NCBI GenBank assembly: GCA_041394285.1
Contig: JAWKIL010000013.1
Coordinates: forward strand, 1 to 64,000
Reading direction: 5' to 3'
DNA length: 64,000 bases
Source of the DNA: CADEDH01 sp041394285
GTDB lineage: Bacteria; Actinomycetota; Acidimicrobiia; Acidimicrobiales; SZUA-35
The notes beneath the pieces are model-generated. The model made no database searches, was not told where the DNA came from, and saw nothing but the letters and a program-made list of their open reading frames with translations. Each line of letters opens with the position of its first letter. The first letter of the stretch is position 1. Shown one piece after another: positions 33,737 through 42,300 of this stretch. A program made the position numbers and the translations under genes.

Positions 33737-34944
33737 GAGGAGACCTCCTGTTGGGGTTCGACGGTATCCACCAGCAGAGGCAGCACCAGCTCCACCTCGG
33801 TGCCGGCCCCGGGCGCGGACTGGACGGTGGCCGACCCGCCGGCCCGCTGCATGCGGGCCCGGATCGAGTCGGCCAGGCCCCGGCGGTCGGGGGGTACGCC
33901 GTCGGGGTCGAAGCCCCGGCCGGTGTCCCGCACGAACACCTCGATGCGGTTGGGGAGCCGCTCGGCGAACACGTCGATGCGGGGTGCGCCCGAATGCTTG
34001 GCCGCGTTCACGGCCGCCTCCCGGGCCGCCGCCACCAGCGGCTCGATGCGCCGCTGGTCCACGTCGGTGGTGTCGCCCACCGTGATCACGGTCACCGGCA
34101 CGCCGTGGGCGGCGTCGACCTCGGCCGCCATGGCCTCCAGCGCCGGGCCGAGGCGGGTGGCCAGGGTGGCGGGGGTGCCGTAGAGCCACTGCCGAAGCTC
34201 CCGCTCCTGCTGGCGGGCCAACTGGGAGGTGCGGGCCGGGTCGTCGGCGTGGCGCTGGATCAGGGCCAGGGTCTGGAGCACCGAGTCGTGCAGGTGGGCC
34301 GCCACCCGGGCCCGCTCGTCGGCCCGCACCCGATCCTGGCGCTCGGCGTCGAGCTCCCGCCCGATCCGGGCCAGCGAGGGGAAGGCGACGAGCCCCACCC
34401 CGGCGGCGATGACGATGGCCACCAGCACCACCACCAGCGAGTTGACGAAGCTGTCCGACACCAGGACGAAGGCGATGAGGCCGCCCAGCCCCACCACCAC
34501 ACCGATCACGGTGCGGGCGGTGGCGGCCACGCCGCTCTCGTCCTGGCTGCGGGTCCAGGCGATGAGGATGCCGGTGAGGATGAACCCGGCCGGCACCACG
34601 ATCTTGGGGAAGAAGGCGAACCCGATCTGGCTGAACACCGACAGCAGCCCGACCACGATCATGCCCACGGCGATGTGGCGGTGGATGGGGGAGGCGGCCT
34701 TGGGCTCGGGCTGATAGGGGGCGAGCCGGTCGGGCTGGGCCACCGCCAGCACGATCCAGGCCAGGCCGTAGAACAGCAGTCCCCACCCGCCGGCCAGGGC
34801 CAGGATGGCGAACGCGGCCCGTATCACCAGCGGCTGCACGCCGATCTCACGGGCCACGGCGGCCGCCACGCCGCCCACCCACCGCTCCCGGGAATCGATC
34901 CGGGGCAGCTGCCAGCGGGGGCGGGCCGGTACGTCGAGGGTCAC
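33733..34944 (-). CDS. PspC-domain histidine kinase (LiaS/DesK-like)
   Basis: A 403-residue sensor kinase. An N-terminal PspC domain (WVGGVAAAVAREIGVQPLVI plus a hydrophobic helix, about residues 22-70) is followed by four more membrane helices (about 90-190) with almost no extracellular loop, as in intramembrane-sensing kinases. The HisKA_3 box has His219 in ARVAAHLHDSVLQTL. The ATPase shows AREAAVNAAKHSGAPRIDVF and VRDTGRGFDPDGVPPDRRG. It should phosphorylate the regulator encoded directly after it. GTG 34944 is the family-consistent start. The PspC domain is shared with the divergent gene at 35085, hinting at direct interaction in the membrane. Confidence 0.93.
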   Translation of the reverse strand: MTLDVPARPRWQLPRIDSRERWVGGVAAAVAREIGVQPLVIRAAFAILALAGGWGLLFYGLAWIVLAVAQPDRLAPYQPEPKAASPIHRHIAVGMIVVGLLSVFSQIGFAFFPKIVVPAGFILTGILIAWTRSQDESGVAATARTVIGVVVGLGGLIAFVLVSDSFVNSLVVVLVAIVIAAGVGLVAFPSLARIGRELDAERQDRVRADERARVAAHLHDSVLQTLALIQRHADDPARTSQLARQQERELRQWLYGTPATLATRLGPALEAMAAEVDAAHGVPVTVITVGDTTDVDQRRIEPLVAAAREAAVNAAKHSGAPRIDVFAERLPNRIEVFVRDTGRGFDPDGVPPDRRGLADSIRARMQRAGGSATVQSAPGAGTEVELVLPLLVDTVEPQQEVSS

Positions 34945-35001
34945 GATCGCATACTCTCATCCCATGGCCGGCCAGCGCATCAGGGTCTTCCCGGACCTGT
35001 T

Positions 35002-35029
35002 CCCTGAGCCTCAGGGTCGATCTCAGGGG
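35002..35029. promoter_or_regulatory. Inverted repeat between kinase and PspC/LiaF-like genes
   Basis: CCCTGAG-C-CTCAGGG at 35002-35016 is perfect, and a further half site TCTCAGGGG lies at 35021-35029; another CAGGGTC occurs at 34981. Placed in the 140-bp divergent spacer, these are good candidates for binding of the LiaR-like regulator. Confidence 0.5.
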
Positions 35030-35084
35030 TTGCTCCGTGCCATGCCCGATACCGGTGGGCCGGCGGCAGGCGGATGATCAGATC

Positions 35085-36176
35085 ATGAGCTACGAGACCG
35101 ACACCCCCTCATCCACACCCCCCCTTCCGCCCCCACCTCCTCCGGCGCCGCCGGTGCGGCGCCTGGTGCGCGATCCCTACAGCCGCTTCGGCGGCGTCGC
35201 CTCCGGGGTGGCCCACTACTACGGCCTCGACGTCTCCCTCGTCCGGCTGTTGTTCGTGATCCTCGCCCTGTCGACCGGCATCGGCATCGCCGCCTACTTC
35301 CTGGCCTGGCTGATCATCCCCCGGGCCGACGTGTGGCCCCCGGCCGGCCCGCCCCGGCCCCTGCGCTCCCTGTCGAACCGCGACATCGGCATCGGCCTGG
35401 CCGTGGTCGGCGCCCTGCTGGCCATCGCCCTGGGCGGCGGTGACGGCGGCTTCATCATCCCCGTCGTGTTGATCGGCGGTGGCGTGTGGCTGCTGCTCCA
35501 GGGAGAGAACAGCGGCGCTCCGGCCCCGACGGCCACCACTGGCACCGCCGCCTTCACGCCCGCCCCGCCCACGGCCCCGGCTCCGGCCGCCGCCGGTCCC
35601 GCTCCGGCTGCGGCCGGCGGAGGGTTGGGTGGCGACCTGCCCCCCACCGCCTACACCGCCGCCGCCCCCGCGCCCGGCCCGGTGGGCGCGCCGGTACCGC
35701 CCCGCTCCCGGCGCCGCCGGCTCGGGATCGGCCTGCTCGTGGGCTTCCTGGTGGCCCTGGTGGTGCTGCCCCTGCTGGCCATCGGCGGGCTCGCCATCGC
35801 CCTGGCCCGGGGCGGGATCGACATCGAGGGAGACACCCGCACCTACACCGTCAGCTCGGCCGACGACCTGCCCCTGTCGATCGACACCGACGCCGGTGAC
35901 GTGGTGATCGACCTCAGCGGGCTCACCCCGGCCGAGCTGGCCGCTCTGGACGAACCGGCCGCCATCGACGCCCGGCTCGACTTCGGCTCGCTGGAGTTGA
36001 TCATCCCCGACGGGATCGAGGCGAACATCGACGCCTCCACCGAGCTGGGTGACGTGAAGCTGTTCGGCCGCACCGACGACGGGTTCCGGAACCACCTGAG
36101 CCGCAACGTCGACGACCCCGATCTCGAGATCACCCTCGACGTGGGGGCGGGCGAGGTGCTGGTCCGCTCCGCCTGA
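35085..36176 (+). CDS. PspC/LiaF-like membrane protein
   Basis: A 363-residue protein. After a Pro-rich start comes a PspC domain (FGGVASGVAHYYGLDVSLVR and a hydrophobic helix, about 38-85). Two membrane helices follow (about 105-140), then an Ala/Pro linker (145-200) and another membrane helix (about 215-245). The last 115 residues are beta-rich, with the repeated motif seen in LiaF C-terminal and DUF4097 proteins (LPLSIDTDAGDVVIDLSGLT, LGDVKLFGR, LDVGAGEVLVRSA). LiaF proteins inhibit LiaS kinases, so this is the likely negative partner of the divergent kinase. Ends at a strong terminator. Confidence 0.88.
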   Translation: MSYETDTPSSTPPLPPPPPPAPPVRRLVRDPYSRFGGVASGVAHYYGLDVSLVRLLFVILALSTGIGIAAYFLAWLIIPRADVWPPAGPPRPLRSLSNRDIGIGLAVVGALLAIALGGGDGGFIIPVVLIGGGVWLLLQGENSGAPAPTATTGTAAFTPAPPTAPAPAAAGPAPAAAGGGLGGDLPPTAYTAAAPAPGPVGAPVPPRSRRRRLGIGLLVGFLVALVVLPLLAIGGLAIALARGGIDIEGDTRTYTVSSADDLPLSIDTDAGDVVIDLSGLTPAELAALDEPAAIDARLDFGSLELIIPDGIEANIDASTELGDVKLFGRTDDGFRNHLSRNVDDPDLEITLDVGAGEVLVRSA

Positions 36177-36216
36177 TCTCCCCCCCCCCCCGTCGTAGCC
36201 ATGACACCGGACGCGA

Positions 36217-36250
36217 GAAGGCCGGGCCCCCGAGAGGGGGCCCGGCCTTC
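36217..36250. terminator. Strong bidirectional terminator with GAGA loop
   Basis: GAAGGCCGGGCCCCC, GAGA, GGGGGCCCGGCCTTC: a perfect 15-bp stem closed by a GNRA tetraloop, between the ends of the convergent PspC/LiaF-like and CoxL-like genes. A run of 12 C bases (36180-36191) precedes it. Confidence 0.85.
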
Positions 36251-36280
36251 AGCGCGTCTCAGGACGACGACAGGTGAGGA

Positions 36281-38575
36281 TCAACCCTTGGCGGCGTTGA
36301 TCGCCTTCCACACGGTCTGGGCGGTGAGCGGCATGTCGATGTGGCGCACCCCGAGGTGCGACACGGCGTCGACCACGGCGTTCTGGATGGCCGGGGTGGA
36401 GCCGATCGTGCCCGACTCGCCGATGCCCTTGGCCCCCAGCGGGTTCTGGGGGCTGGGGGTCTCGGTGTTCGACGTCTCGAACGAGATCAGCTCGGCCGCC
36501 GACGGGATGGCGTAGTCCATCAGGTTCGAGGTGATGGGGTTGCCGTCCTCGTCGTACAGCACGACCTCGAACAGGGCCTGGGCCGCACCCTGGGCGATGC
36601 CGCCGTGCTGCTGGCCGGTGACCAGCATCGGGTTGAGGATCTTGCCGCAGTCGTCGACCGCCACGTGGCGGAGCATCTTCACCTCGCCGGTCTCGGTGTC
36701 GACCTCGACCACCGAGATGTGGGAACCGAAGGGGAAGGTGGAGTTCGTGCCGTCGAAGTCGAGCTCGTGGCTGAGCCCGGCCTCCATGTCGGACGGGCGC
36801 TTGGCCTCGTCGTTGGCGGCCTGGGCCAGCTCGGCCCACGACAGCTTCGAGGTGGGAACGCCGGCCACCTGGAGGCCGCCGTCGTCGCTCTTGACGATGT
36901 CGCTCTCGCTCGCCTCGAGCAGGTGGGCGGCCAGCTTCTTGGCCTTGTCGAGCACGGTCTCCGACGCCACGTGCACGGCCGACCCGGCCGTCTGCAGCGA
37001 GCGGGAGCCCATGGTGCCGGCGCCCCGGGGGATCTCGGCGGTGTCCGACTGGACCAGGATCACCTTGTCCATCGGCACGCCCAGCATGTCGGACACGATC
37101 ATGGAGAAGGCGGTGAGGTGGCCCTGGCCGTGGGCGCTGGTGCCCACCTTGGCCGTGACCGTGCCGTCCTCGTTCACCGTGACCGCGCCGTACTCGATGT
37201 GGAGGCCGACCGGGGCCGTGATCTCCACGTAGGACGACACGCCGATGCCGAGCTGCTTGGGATCGCCCGAGTCACGCCGGGCCTTCTGCTGGGCCAGCAG
37301 GTCCTGGTAGTCGGCGGCCTCCAGCACGGCGTCGAGCGCCCGCTCGTACTCGCCCGAGTCGTACGCCGCCCCACCCAGGGTGGTGTAGGGGAAGACGTCG
37401 GGCTGGAGGAAGTTCTTGCGCCGGATCTCGGCCGGATCCATGCCGATCTCGTCGGCCGCCACGTCGATCACCCGCTCCAGGATCTGGGTGGCCTCGGGCC
37501 GCCCCGCCCCCCGGTAGGCGCCGGTGGAGGTGGTGTTGGTGGCGGCGGTGACGGCGTGGAACCGGATCTTGGGGATCTGGTAGACGCCCTGGATCATCGT
37601 CTGGGTGAGGAAGGTGAGGAAACCGCCGATGGCGGGGTAAGCGCCGGCGTCGGCCACCACCTCGCAGTCGAGGCCCACGATCGTGCCGTCGCTCTTCACG
37701 CCCAGCTTGGCCGACAGCACCATGGCCCGGCCGTGGACGAGGGACACCATGTCCTCCGAGCGCTGCTCGGTCCACTTGCAGGGCCGGTTCAGCTCCTGGG
37801 CCAGGCGGGTGGTGATGAAGTGCTCGACGTAGGCGCCGGCCTTGGGGCCGAAGCCGCCACCGACGGCCGGGGCGAGGACCCGGAGGTTGGCCGGGTCGAG
37901 GTCGCACTGGGCGACGATGATGTCGCGCACGGCGATCGGGTTCTGGCTGGGGATGTAGACGGTCATGTTGTCGCCCTCGGGAATGGCGACGCAGCCGTTG
38001 GGCTCCATGGGCACGCCGGCCAGGCGCTGGCTGACCATGCGGACCTCGGCCACCGTGTCGGCGCCCTCCAGCGGCTGGTCCTCCAGACCGATGCCGGTCT
38101 CGAACACCAGGTTGGAGCCGTGGTCCTCGAACAGCACGGGGGCTCCGGGCTGGAGCGCCGCCTCCATGTCGGTCACCACGCCCAGAGGCTCGTAGTCGAC
38201 CACCACCGCCTCGGCCGCATCCTCGGCCTCGGCCCGGCTGTCGGCCACCACCACGGCCACGATGTCGCCCACCAGGCGCACCTTGCCGGTGGCCAGCGGG
38301 GGACGGTTGAACACCTCGGGGAAGGCGGCGAAGCCCTGGTAGGACTTCATGGGCAGGGTCTCGGCGGTCCACACCCCGGCCACCCCGGGCATCCCGGCGG
38401 CGGCGGAGGTGTCGATGGCAGTGATGCGGGCGTGGGCGTAGGGGGATCGGACGAAGTGGACGTAGCCCACGCCGGCGATGGCGAGGTCGTCGAAGTATTT
38501 GTCTTCACCCGTGAGCAGCGTGGGGTCCTCCCGCCGGAGTACCGCATTGCCGAGAATCGAGCCCTGTACTGCCAT
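36281..38575 (-). CDS. Molybdopterin-binding subunit, xanthine dehydrogenase/CO dehydrogenase family (form II CoxL-like)
   Basis: A 764-residue large subunit of a molybdenum hydroxylase. It opens GNAVLRREDPTLLTGEDKYF and has the active-site loop GAYRGAGRPEATQI, the AYRGAGR signature of form II CoxL-like proteins rather than the AYxCSFR of true CO dehydrogenases. Cofactor motifs include VGGGFGPKAG and GSRSLQTAGSAV, and the catalytic Glu lies in LGAKGIGESGTIG near the end. The substrate is therefore probably an aldehyde or heteroaromatic compound. The Fe-S and FAD subunits expected for an enzyme complex are not next to it in the window. ATG 38575 has AGGAG five bases upstream. Confidence 0.92.
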   Translation of the reverse strand: MAVQGSILGNAVLRREDPTLLTGEDKYFDDLAIAGVGYVHFVRSPYAHARITAIDTSAAAGMPGVAGVWTAETLPMKSYQGFAAFPEVFNRPPLATGKVRLVGDIVAVVVADSRAEAEDAAEAVVVDYEPLGVVTDMEAALQPGAPVLFEDHGSNLVFETGIGLEDQPLEGADTVAEVRMVSQRLAGVPMEPNGCVAIPEGDNMTVYIPSQNPIAVRDIIVAQCDLDPANLRVLAPAVGGGFGPKAGAYVEHFITTRLAQELNRPCKWTEQRSEDMVSLVHGRAMVLSAKLGVKSDGTIVGLDCEVVADAGAYPAIGGFLTFLTQTMIQGVYQIPKIRFHAVTAATNTTSTGAYRGAGRPEATQILERVIDVAADEIGMDPAEIRRKNFLQPDVFPYTTLGGAAYDSGEYERALDAVLEAADYQDLLAQQKARRDSGDPKQLGIGVSSYVEITAPVGLHIEYGAVTVNEDGTVTAKVGTSAHGQGHLTAFSMIVSDMLGVPMDKVILVQSDTAEIPRGAGTMGSRSLQTAGSAVHVASETVLDKAKKLAAHLLEASESDIVKSDDGGLQVAGVPTSKLSWAELAQAANDEAKRPSDMEAGLSHELDFDGTNSTFPFGSHISVVEVDTETGEVKMLRHVAVDDCGKILNPMLVTGQQHGGIAQGAAQALFEVVLYDEDGNPITSNLMDYAIPSAAELISFETSNTETPSPQNPLGAKGIGESGTIGSTPAIQNAVVDAVSHLGVRHIDMPLTAQTVWKAINAAKG

Positions 38576-38711
38576 GAATTCTCCTAGATCAAGCCGGTTG
38601 CGGGGCGCGGTCGGCCACGCGGGTAGACAGATTGTGCCGCGATTCTGGCTGGGCGTCACCCACATCGACGAATCAGGGGGCAGACAGGGGCGGGAGGGAG
38701 GCGTTCGGTCG

Positions 38712-38764
38712 TACGGCGGCCGGACCCTGGAGGGATGGGTAGGGCGACGGGTCCGGCCGCCGTA
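38712..38764. terminator. Large perfect hairpin between lon and the CoxL-like gene
   Basis: TACGGCGGCCGGACCC (38712-38727) and its exact complement GGGTCCGGCCGCCGTA (38749-38764) enclose 21 bases. It lies 77 bp past the lon stop codon and 137 bp before the next start, so it probably ends lon transcription. Confidence 0.65.
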
Positions 38765-38840
38765 GAGCCTCGGGCGAGGATTCTGCCCCTATCCGTTACA
38801 ACCAGCGACCGCCCGGTTTGTTCCCGATTGCTGACGGGAT

Positions 38841-41300
38841 TCAGGCCGCATGGTGATCGCCTTCCAGGGCCCAGCCGAGCACCTCGTCGATGTCGGAGGC
38901 GAGGTGGATGGTGAGGGCCTCCTGCACCTCGGCGGGCACGTCTTCCAGGTCGGGGCCGTTGGCCACCGGGAGGATCACGGTGGTGATCCCGGCCCGGTGA
39001 GCGGCCAGCACCTTCTGCTTGACGCCACCGATCGGCAGCACCCGGCCCTGGAGGGTCACCTCGCCCGTCATGGCCACCTCGGGCCGCACCCGGCGTCCCG
39101 ACAGCAGGCTGACCAGGGCGGTGGTCATGGTGACCCCGGCCGACGGCCCGTCCTTGGGCACCGCCCCGGCCGGGAAGTGGACGTGGACCCGCTTGCCGGC
39201 GGGGAACGTGACCCCGAGCCGCTCGGCCTGGGAGCTGACGATGGAGCGCACGATCGTGGCCGACTCCTTCATCACGTCGCCCAGCTGGCCGGTGAGCACG
39301 GCATCGCCGTCGCCGTCGATGAGGGCGGTCTCCACGAACAGCACGTCGCCCCCGGCCCCGGTCACGGCCAGACCGGTGGCGATCCCGGGCCGGTCGACGC
39401 GGTTCTCCACCTGCTCGGCCGGGATGGGCCGACCCAGCAGGCGTCGCAGGTCGTCGGGGGTGACGACGATCGGCTCCGGGTTCTGGTCCGCCTCCCGCTC
39501 GGCGCCGTGCCGATTGGTCGCATCGCTCCGCTCGGCGCCGTGCCGATTGGTCGCCTCGCTCGGCTCGGCGACGTGCCGATTGGTCGCCTCGCTCCGCTCG
39601 GCGATGGTCCGGGCGGATCGGCGGATGGCCTTGTCGAGCAGGCGCTCCAGGCGCCGCACCCCGGCCTCCCGGGTGTAGTCGGCGGCCACGGCCCGGATCG
39701 CGTCGTCGGTGATCACCACCTCGCCCGGTTCCAGGCCGTTGCGGCGCAGCAGGCGGGGGAGCAGGTGGTCGATGGCGATGGCGGCCTTCTCGGTCTCGGT
39801 GTAGCCGTCGATGGTGATGATCTCCAGCCGGTCCAGCAGGGGGCCGGGGATCGTCTCGAGCACGTTGGCGGTGGCGATGAAGAAGACGTCGGACAGGTCG
39901 AGCTCGAACTCGAGGTAGTGGTCCCGGAAGGAGTGGTTCTGGGCCGGGTCCAGCACCTCGAGCAGGGCGGCCGACGGGTCGCCCTGCCAGCCGGCGCCGA
40001 CCTTGTCGATCTCGTCCAGCAGGATCACCGGGTTCATCGAGCCGGCCTCGGTGAGGGCCCGGACGAGGCGACCGGGGCGGGCGCCGACATAGGTACGGCG
40101 GTGGCCCCGGATCTCGGCCTCGTCGCGGATGCCACCGAGGGCCAGGCGCACGAACGAGCGCCCCAGGGCCCGGGCCACCGACTCGCCAAGCGACGTCTTG
40201 CCCACGCCGGGCGGACCGACCAGGGCCAGGATCACGCCCCGGCGGTCCGAGCGGCGCTCGGGCTCCGCCTGGGCGTCGCCGGCGGTGGTCGCCGCCTGGC
40301 GCTCGGCCCGCAGCTTGCGCACAGCCAGGTGCTCCAGCAGGCGGTCCTTCACCTCCTGCAGGCCGGTGTGGTCGGCGTCGAGGATGTCGGCCGCCTCGCC
40401 CAGATCGAGCCGCTCGCTGGCCCGCTCGGCCCACGGCAGCTCGAACACCGTGTCGAGCCAGGTGCGGATCCAGTTGGCCTCCATCGACTCGTTGCCGGTG
40501 CGCTCCAACCGGTCGATCTCCCGCTGGACGGCGGCGGTGGTGGCCTCGCCCAGGGCGTCGGCGCCCGTGAGGGCGTCGAGCTTGGCCTGGTACTGGGCGA
40601 TCAGATCCTCGTCACCCTGGCCCAGCTCGGAGCGGATGGCCGCCATCTGGCGGCGCAGGATGGCCTCCCGCTGGCCCTTGTCGAGATCCTCCGACACCTC
40701 CTTGCGGATGCGGGCCTGGATCTCCAGGTCGGCCAGGGCCTCCTTCACCCACCCCAGGGCGAGATGGAGGCGTGCCTCCAGATCGGTGGTCTCCAGCAGC
40801 TCGACCCGCTGCTCCAGCGACAGCTCGGGCCAGTAGCCGACGGAGTCGGCCAGGGCGCCGGGGCTGGTCAGCTCCCGCAGGGCGCCTGCCAGCTGGCGGC
40901 CGCCCATGCGGTCCAGCAGGGAGATGGCGGCGGCCCGGTACTCGGCGGCCAGGGCCTCGATCTCAGCGGTGGGCGTTGGGTCGGTGACGGGCTCGGCCTC
41001 CACCCACAGCCCGGGGGTGGACCCCACTACGCCGGCTCCCACCCGGGCCCGGCCCAGGGCCCGCAGGGTGACCATGGGCGGCGTGTTGTCCAACGAGCGG
41101 TCGGCCACGGTGGCGATCACGCCCACCCGGGCGAAGGCGCCGTTGACCCGGGGCACGAGCAGGAGTCGTCCGTCGTGGGCGGCCCGGATCGCTTCGGCCG
41201 CCTCCTTGGACTGGATGGCGACGGTGACCACCATGTCGGGCAGCACGACGCCGTCGGGCAGCGGGAGGACGGGGAGGGTTTCGGTCGACGTGATGGTCAT
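38841..41300 (-). CDS. lon: ATP-dependent protease Lon
   Basis: An 819-residue Lon. The N-terminal LON substrate-binding domain (about 8-205) starts LPVLPLPDGVVLPDMVVTVA. The AAA+ module has Walker A GPPGVGKTSLGESVARALG, Walker B PVILLDEIDKVG and sensor regions. The protease domain holds the catalytic Ser720 in DGPSAGVTM and Lys in GGVKQKVLAAHRAGI. Between the AAA+ small domain and the protease domain (about residues 568-605) is an unusual hydrophilic tandem repeat that most Lon proteins lack. ATG 41300 follows a GGAGGAG. It is divergent from a small ribbon-helix-helix-like gene across an AT-rich spacer. Lon degrades misfolded and regulatory proteins in the cytoplasm. Confidence 0.97.
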   Translation of the reverse strand: MTITSTETLPVLPLPDGVVLPDMVVTVAIQSKEAAEAIRAAHDGRLLLVPRVNGAFARVGVIATVADRSLDNTPPMVTLRALGRARVGAGVVGSTPGLWVEAEPVTDPTPTAEIEALAAEYRAAAISLLDRMGGRQLAGALRELTSPGALADSVGYWPELSLEQRVELLETTDLEARLHLALGWVKEALADLEIQARIRKEVSEDLDKGQREAILRRQMAAIRSELGQGDEDLIAQYQAKLDALTGADALGEATTAAVQREIDRLERTGNESMEANWIRTWLDTVFELPWAERASERLDLGEAADILDADHTGLQEVKDRLLEHLAVRKLRAERQAATTAGDAQAEPERRSDRRGVILALVGPPGVGKTSLGESVARALGRSFVRLALGGIRDEAEIRGHRRTYVGARPGRLVRALTEAGSMNPVILLDEIDKVGAGWQGDPSAALLEVLDPAQNHSFRDHYLEFELDLSDVFFIATANVLETIPGPLLDRLEIITIDGYTETEKAAIAIDHLLPRLLRRNGLEPGEVVITDDAIRAVAADYTREAGVRRLERLLDKAIRRSARTIAERSEATNRHVAEPSEATNRHGAERSDATNRHGAEREADQNPEPIVVTPDDLRRLLGRPIPAEQVENRVDRPGIATGLAVTGAGGDVLFVETALIDGDGDAVLTGQLGDVMKESATIVRSIVSSQAERLGVTFPAGKRVHVHFPAGAVPKDGPSAGVTMTTALVSLLSGRRVRPEVAMTGEVTLQGRVLPIGGVKQKVLAAHRAGITTVILPVANGPDLEDVPAEVQEALTIHLASDIDEVLGWALEGDHHAA
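39498..39596 (-). repeat. 33-bp in-frame tandem repeat inside lon
   Basis: Three copies (39498-39530, 39531-39563, 39564-39596) with few differences, plus a partial fourth, encode AERSEATNRHV-like 11-residue units. The bases contain short inverted sequence (CTCGGCG, CGCTCCG), so it looks like a mobile intergenic repeat that has entered a coding region without breaking the frame. Confidence 0.85.
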
Positions 41301-41317
41301 GGGCTTGTTGCTCCTCC

Positions 41318-41367
41318 GATTACATGATTACAGTTATCGAGTGTAACTCAGAAACACCGTAATCGAG
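41318..41367. promoter_or_regulatory. AT-rich divergent control region of lon
   Basis: The most AT-rich stretch of the window. It contains GATTACATGATTAC (a direct repeat of ATTAC) and a distant GTAATC inverted copy, plus GAGT-GTA-ACTC. Possible minus-strand promoter: TTACAC, 17 bases, GTAATC. The repeats do not match the HspR (HAIR) or ClgR boxes known for actinobacterial protease genes. The neighbouring ribbon-helix-helix-like protein is a candidate binder. Confidence 0.45.
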
Positions 41368-41488
41368 TTGGTGCAACGACTGAACCCGACCAGGTCGGTC
41401 AGCTATTCCGCTCGAAGCCGAACAGCACGCCGAAAGACGAACACCGAAAGACAGCGCCCCGAACAGCGCCGACGAGAAGGAGAACGAC

Positions 41489-42148
41489 ATGCCGAGAGGA
41501 CCGAGAGGGCGGGGAGGCGCAGAGGGGCCGGGGCCGTTCGGGCCGCCGCCCGGGTTCGGCCCGGGTCCCGGTGGGCCCGGGGGCCGGGGCCCGATGGGTC
41601 GGGGCGGGGCGGCCCGACGCCCCCCGATCGACCCCGAGGAGGCGACTGCGTGGTTCGCCGGGCGCATCCCCGACGACTGGTTCACCGAGGTGCCACGGGT
41701 GATCTTCGACCGGGACGAGATCCTGGTGGTGGGCCGCCTGTCGCTGCCGGGCACGATGCCCGAGGGGCCCGACGCCGCCCGGGTGGCCGCCGGGGCCCGC
41801 ATCACCGGGTTCCGGGAGGACACCCGCCAGTACCGCATGCGGATCGCCGAGGAGGCGCAGGCCCGGTGGCAGCGGGTGGTGTCGTGGGGGGCGGCCTGCG
41901 GCGACGTGGAGGCCGTGTTCACCCATGCCTCGGTGCCGGTGATGAGCCGGCTCCGGCTGGAGGAGCGCAAGGTGCTCGACACCCTGATCGACGCCGGCGT
42001 CGCCGGCAGCCGGTCGGACGCGCTGGCCTGGTGCGTGAACCAGGTGCTGGCCCACCAGGGTGAGTGGATCGACCGGCTGCGTGACGCCATGACCGAGGTG
42101 GAGCGCATCCGGGCCCAGGGCCCCAACGGCGGCCCCGCCGACTCCTGA
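41489..42148 (+). CDS. Hypothetical protein with Gly/Pro-rich start and ribbon-helix-helix-like C-terminus
   Basis: A 219-residue protein. The first 45 residues are Gly, Pro and Arg rich and probably disordered (GPPPGFGPGPGGPGGRGPMG). The middle (about 48-125) is compact, with WFAGRIPDDWFTEVPRVIFD. The C-terminal part has RLRLEERKVLDTLIDAGVAG then SRSDALAWCVNQVLAHQGEW, the order of a ribbon-helix-helix protein with its SRSxA turn. AAGGAG stands seven bases before ATG 41489. Its divergent position beside lon suggests that it regulates lon or is a Lon substrate; neither is shown by sequence. Confidence 0.6.
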   Translation: MPRGPRGRGGAEGPGPFGPPPGFGPGPGGPGGRGPMGRGGAARRPPIDPEEATAWFAGRIPDDWFTEVPRVIFDRDEILVVGRLSLPGTMPEGPDAARVAAGARITGFREDTRQYRMRIAEEAQARWQRVVSWGAACGDVEAVFTHASVPVMSRLRLEERKVLDTLIDAGVAGSRSDALAWCVNQVLAHQGEWIDRLRDAMTEVERIRAQGPNGGPADS

Positions 42149-42237
42149 TCCCACCCCACCCCCGGCCCGGGCTCGGCCCGCCCGGCCCGGGCTCGGCCCG
42201 CCCGAACTGCGCGACGGAATTCGCGCCCCGCCGGCGA

Positions 42238-42282
42238 TCTGCGTCACGTTCTCTGCGGGAGACGGCGAAAACGTGACGCAGA
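42238..42282. terminator. Hairpin between convergent genes
   Basis: TCTGCGTCACGTT (42238-42250) and AACGTGACGCAGA (42270-42282) form a perfect 13-bp stem with a 19-base loop, between the end of the RHH-like gene and the end of the NadD-like gene. A duplicated CCCGGCCCGGGCTCGG stretch precedes it (about 42161-42200). Confidence 0.6.
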
Positions 42283-42300
42283 ACGGGCGGGTGACGCGAG

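Noticed and set aside
36180..36191. Run of 12 C bases as a phase-variation tract
   Set aside because: It is intergenic, between convergent genes, so slippage would not change a reading frame or promoter spacing. It could be a sequencing artefact.
41335..41367. HspR (HAIR) box upstream of lon
   Set aside because: GAGT and ACTC half sites are spaced three bases apart, or much further apart, instead of the seven bases that HAIR needs.
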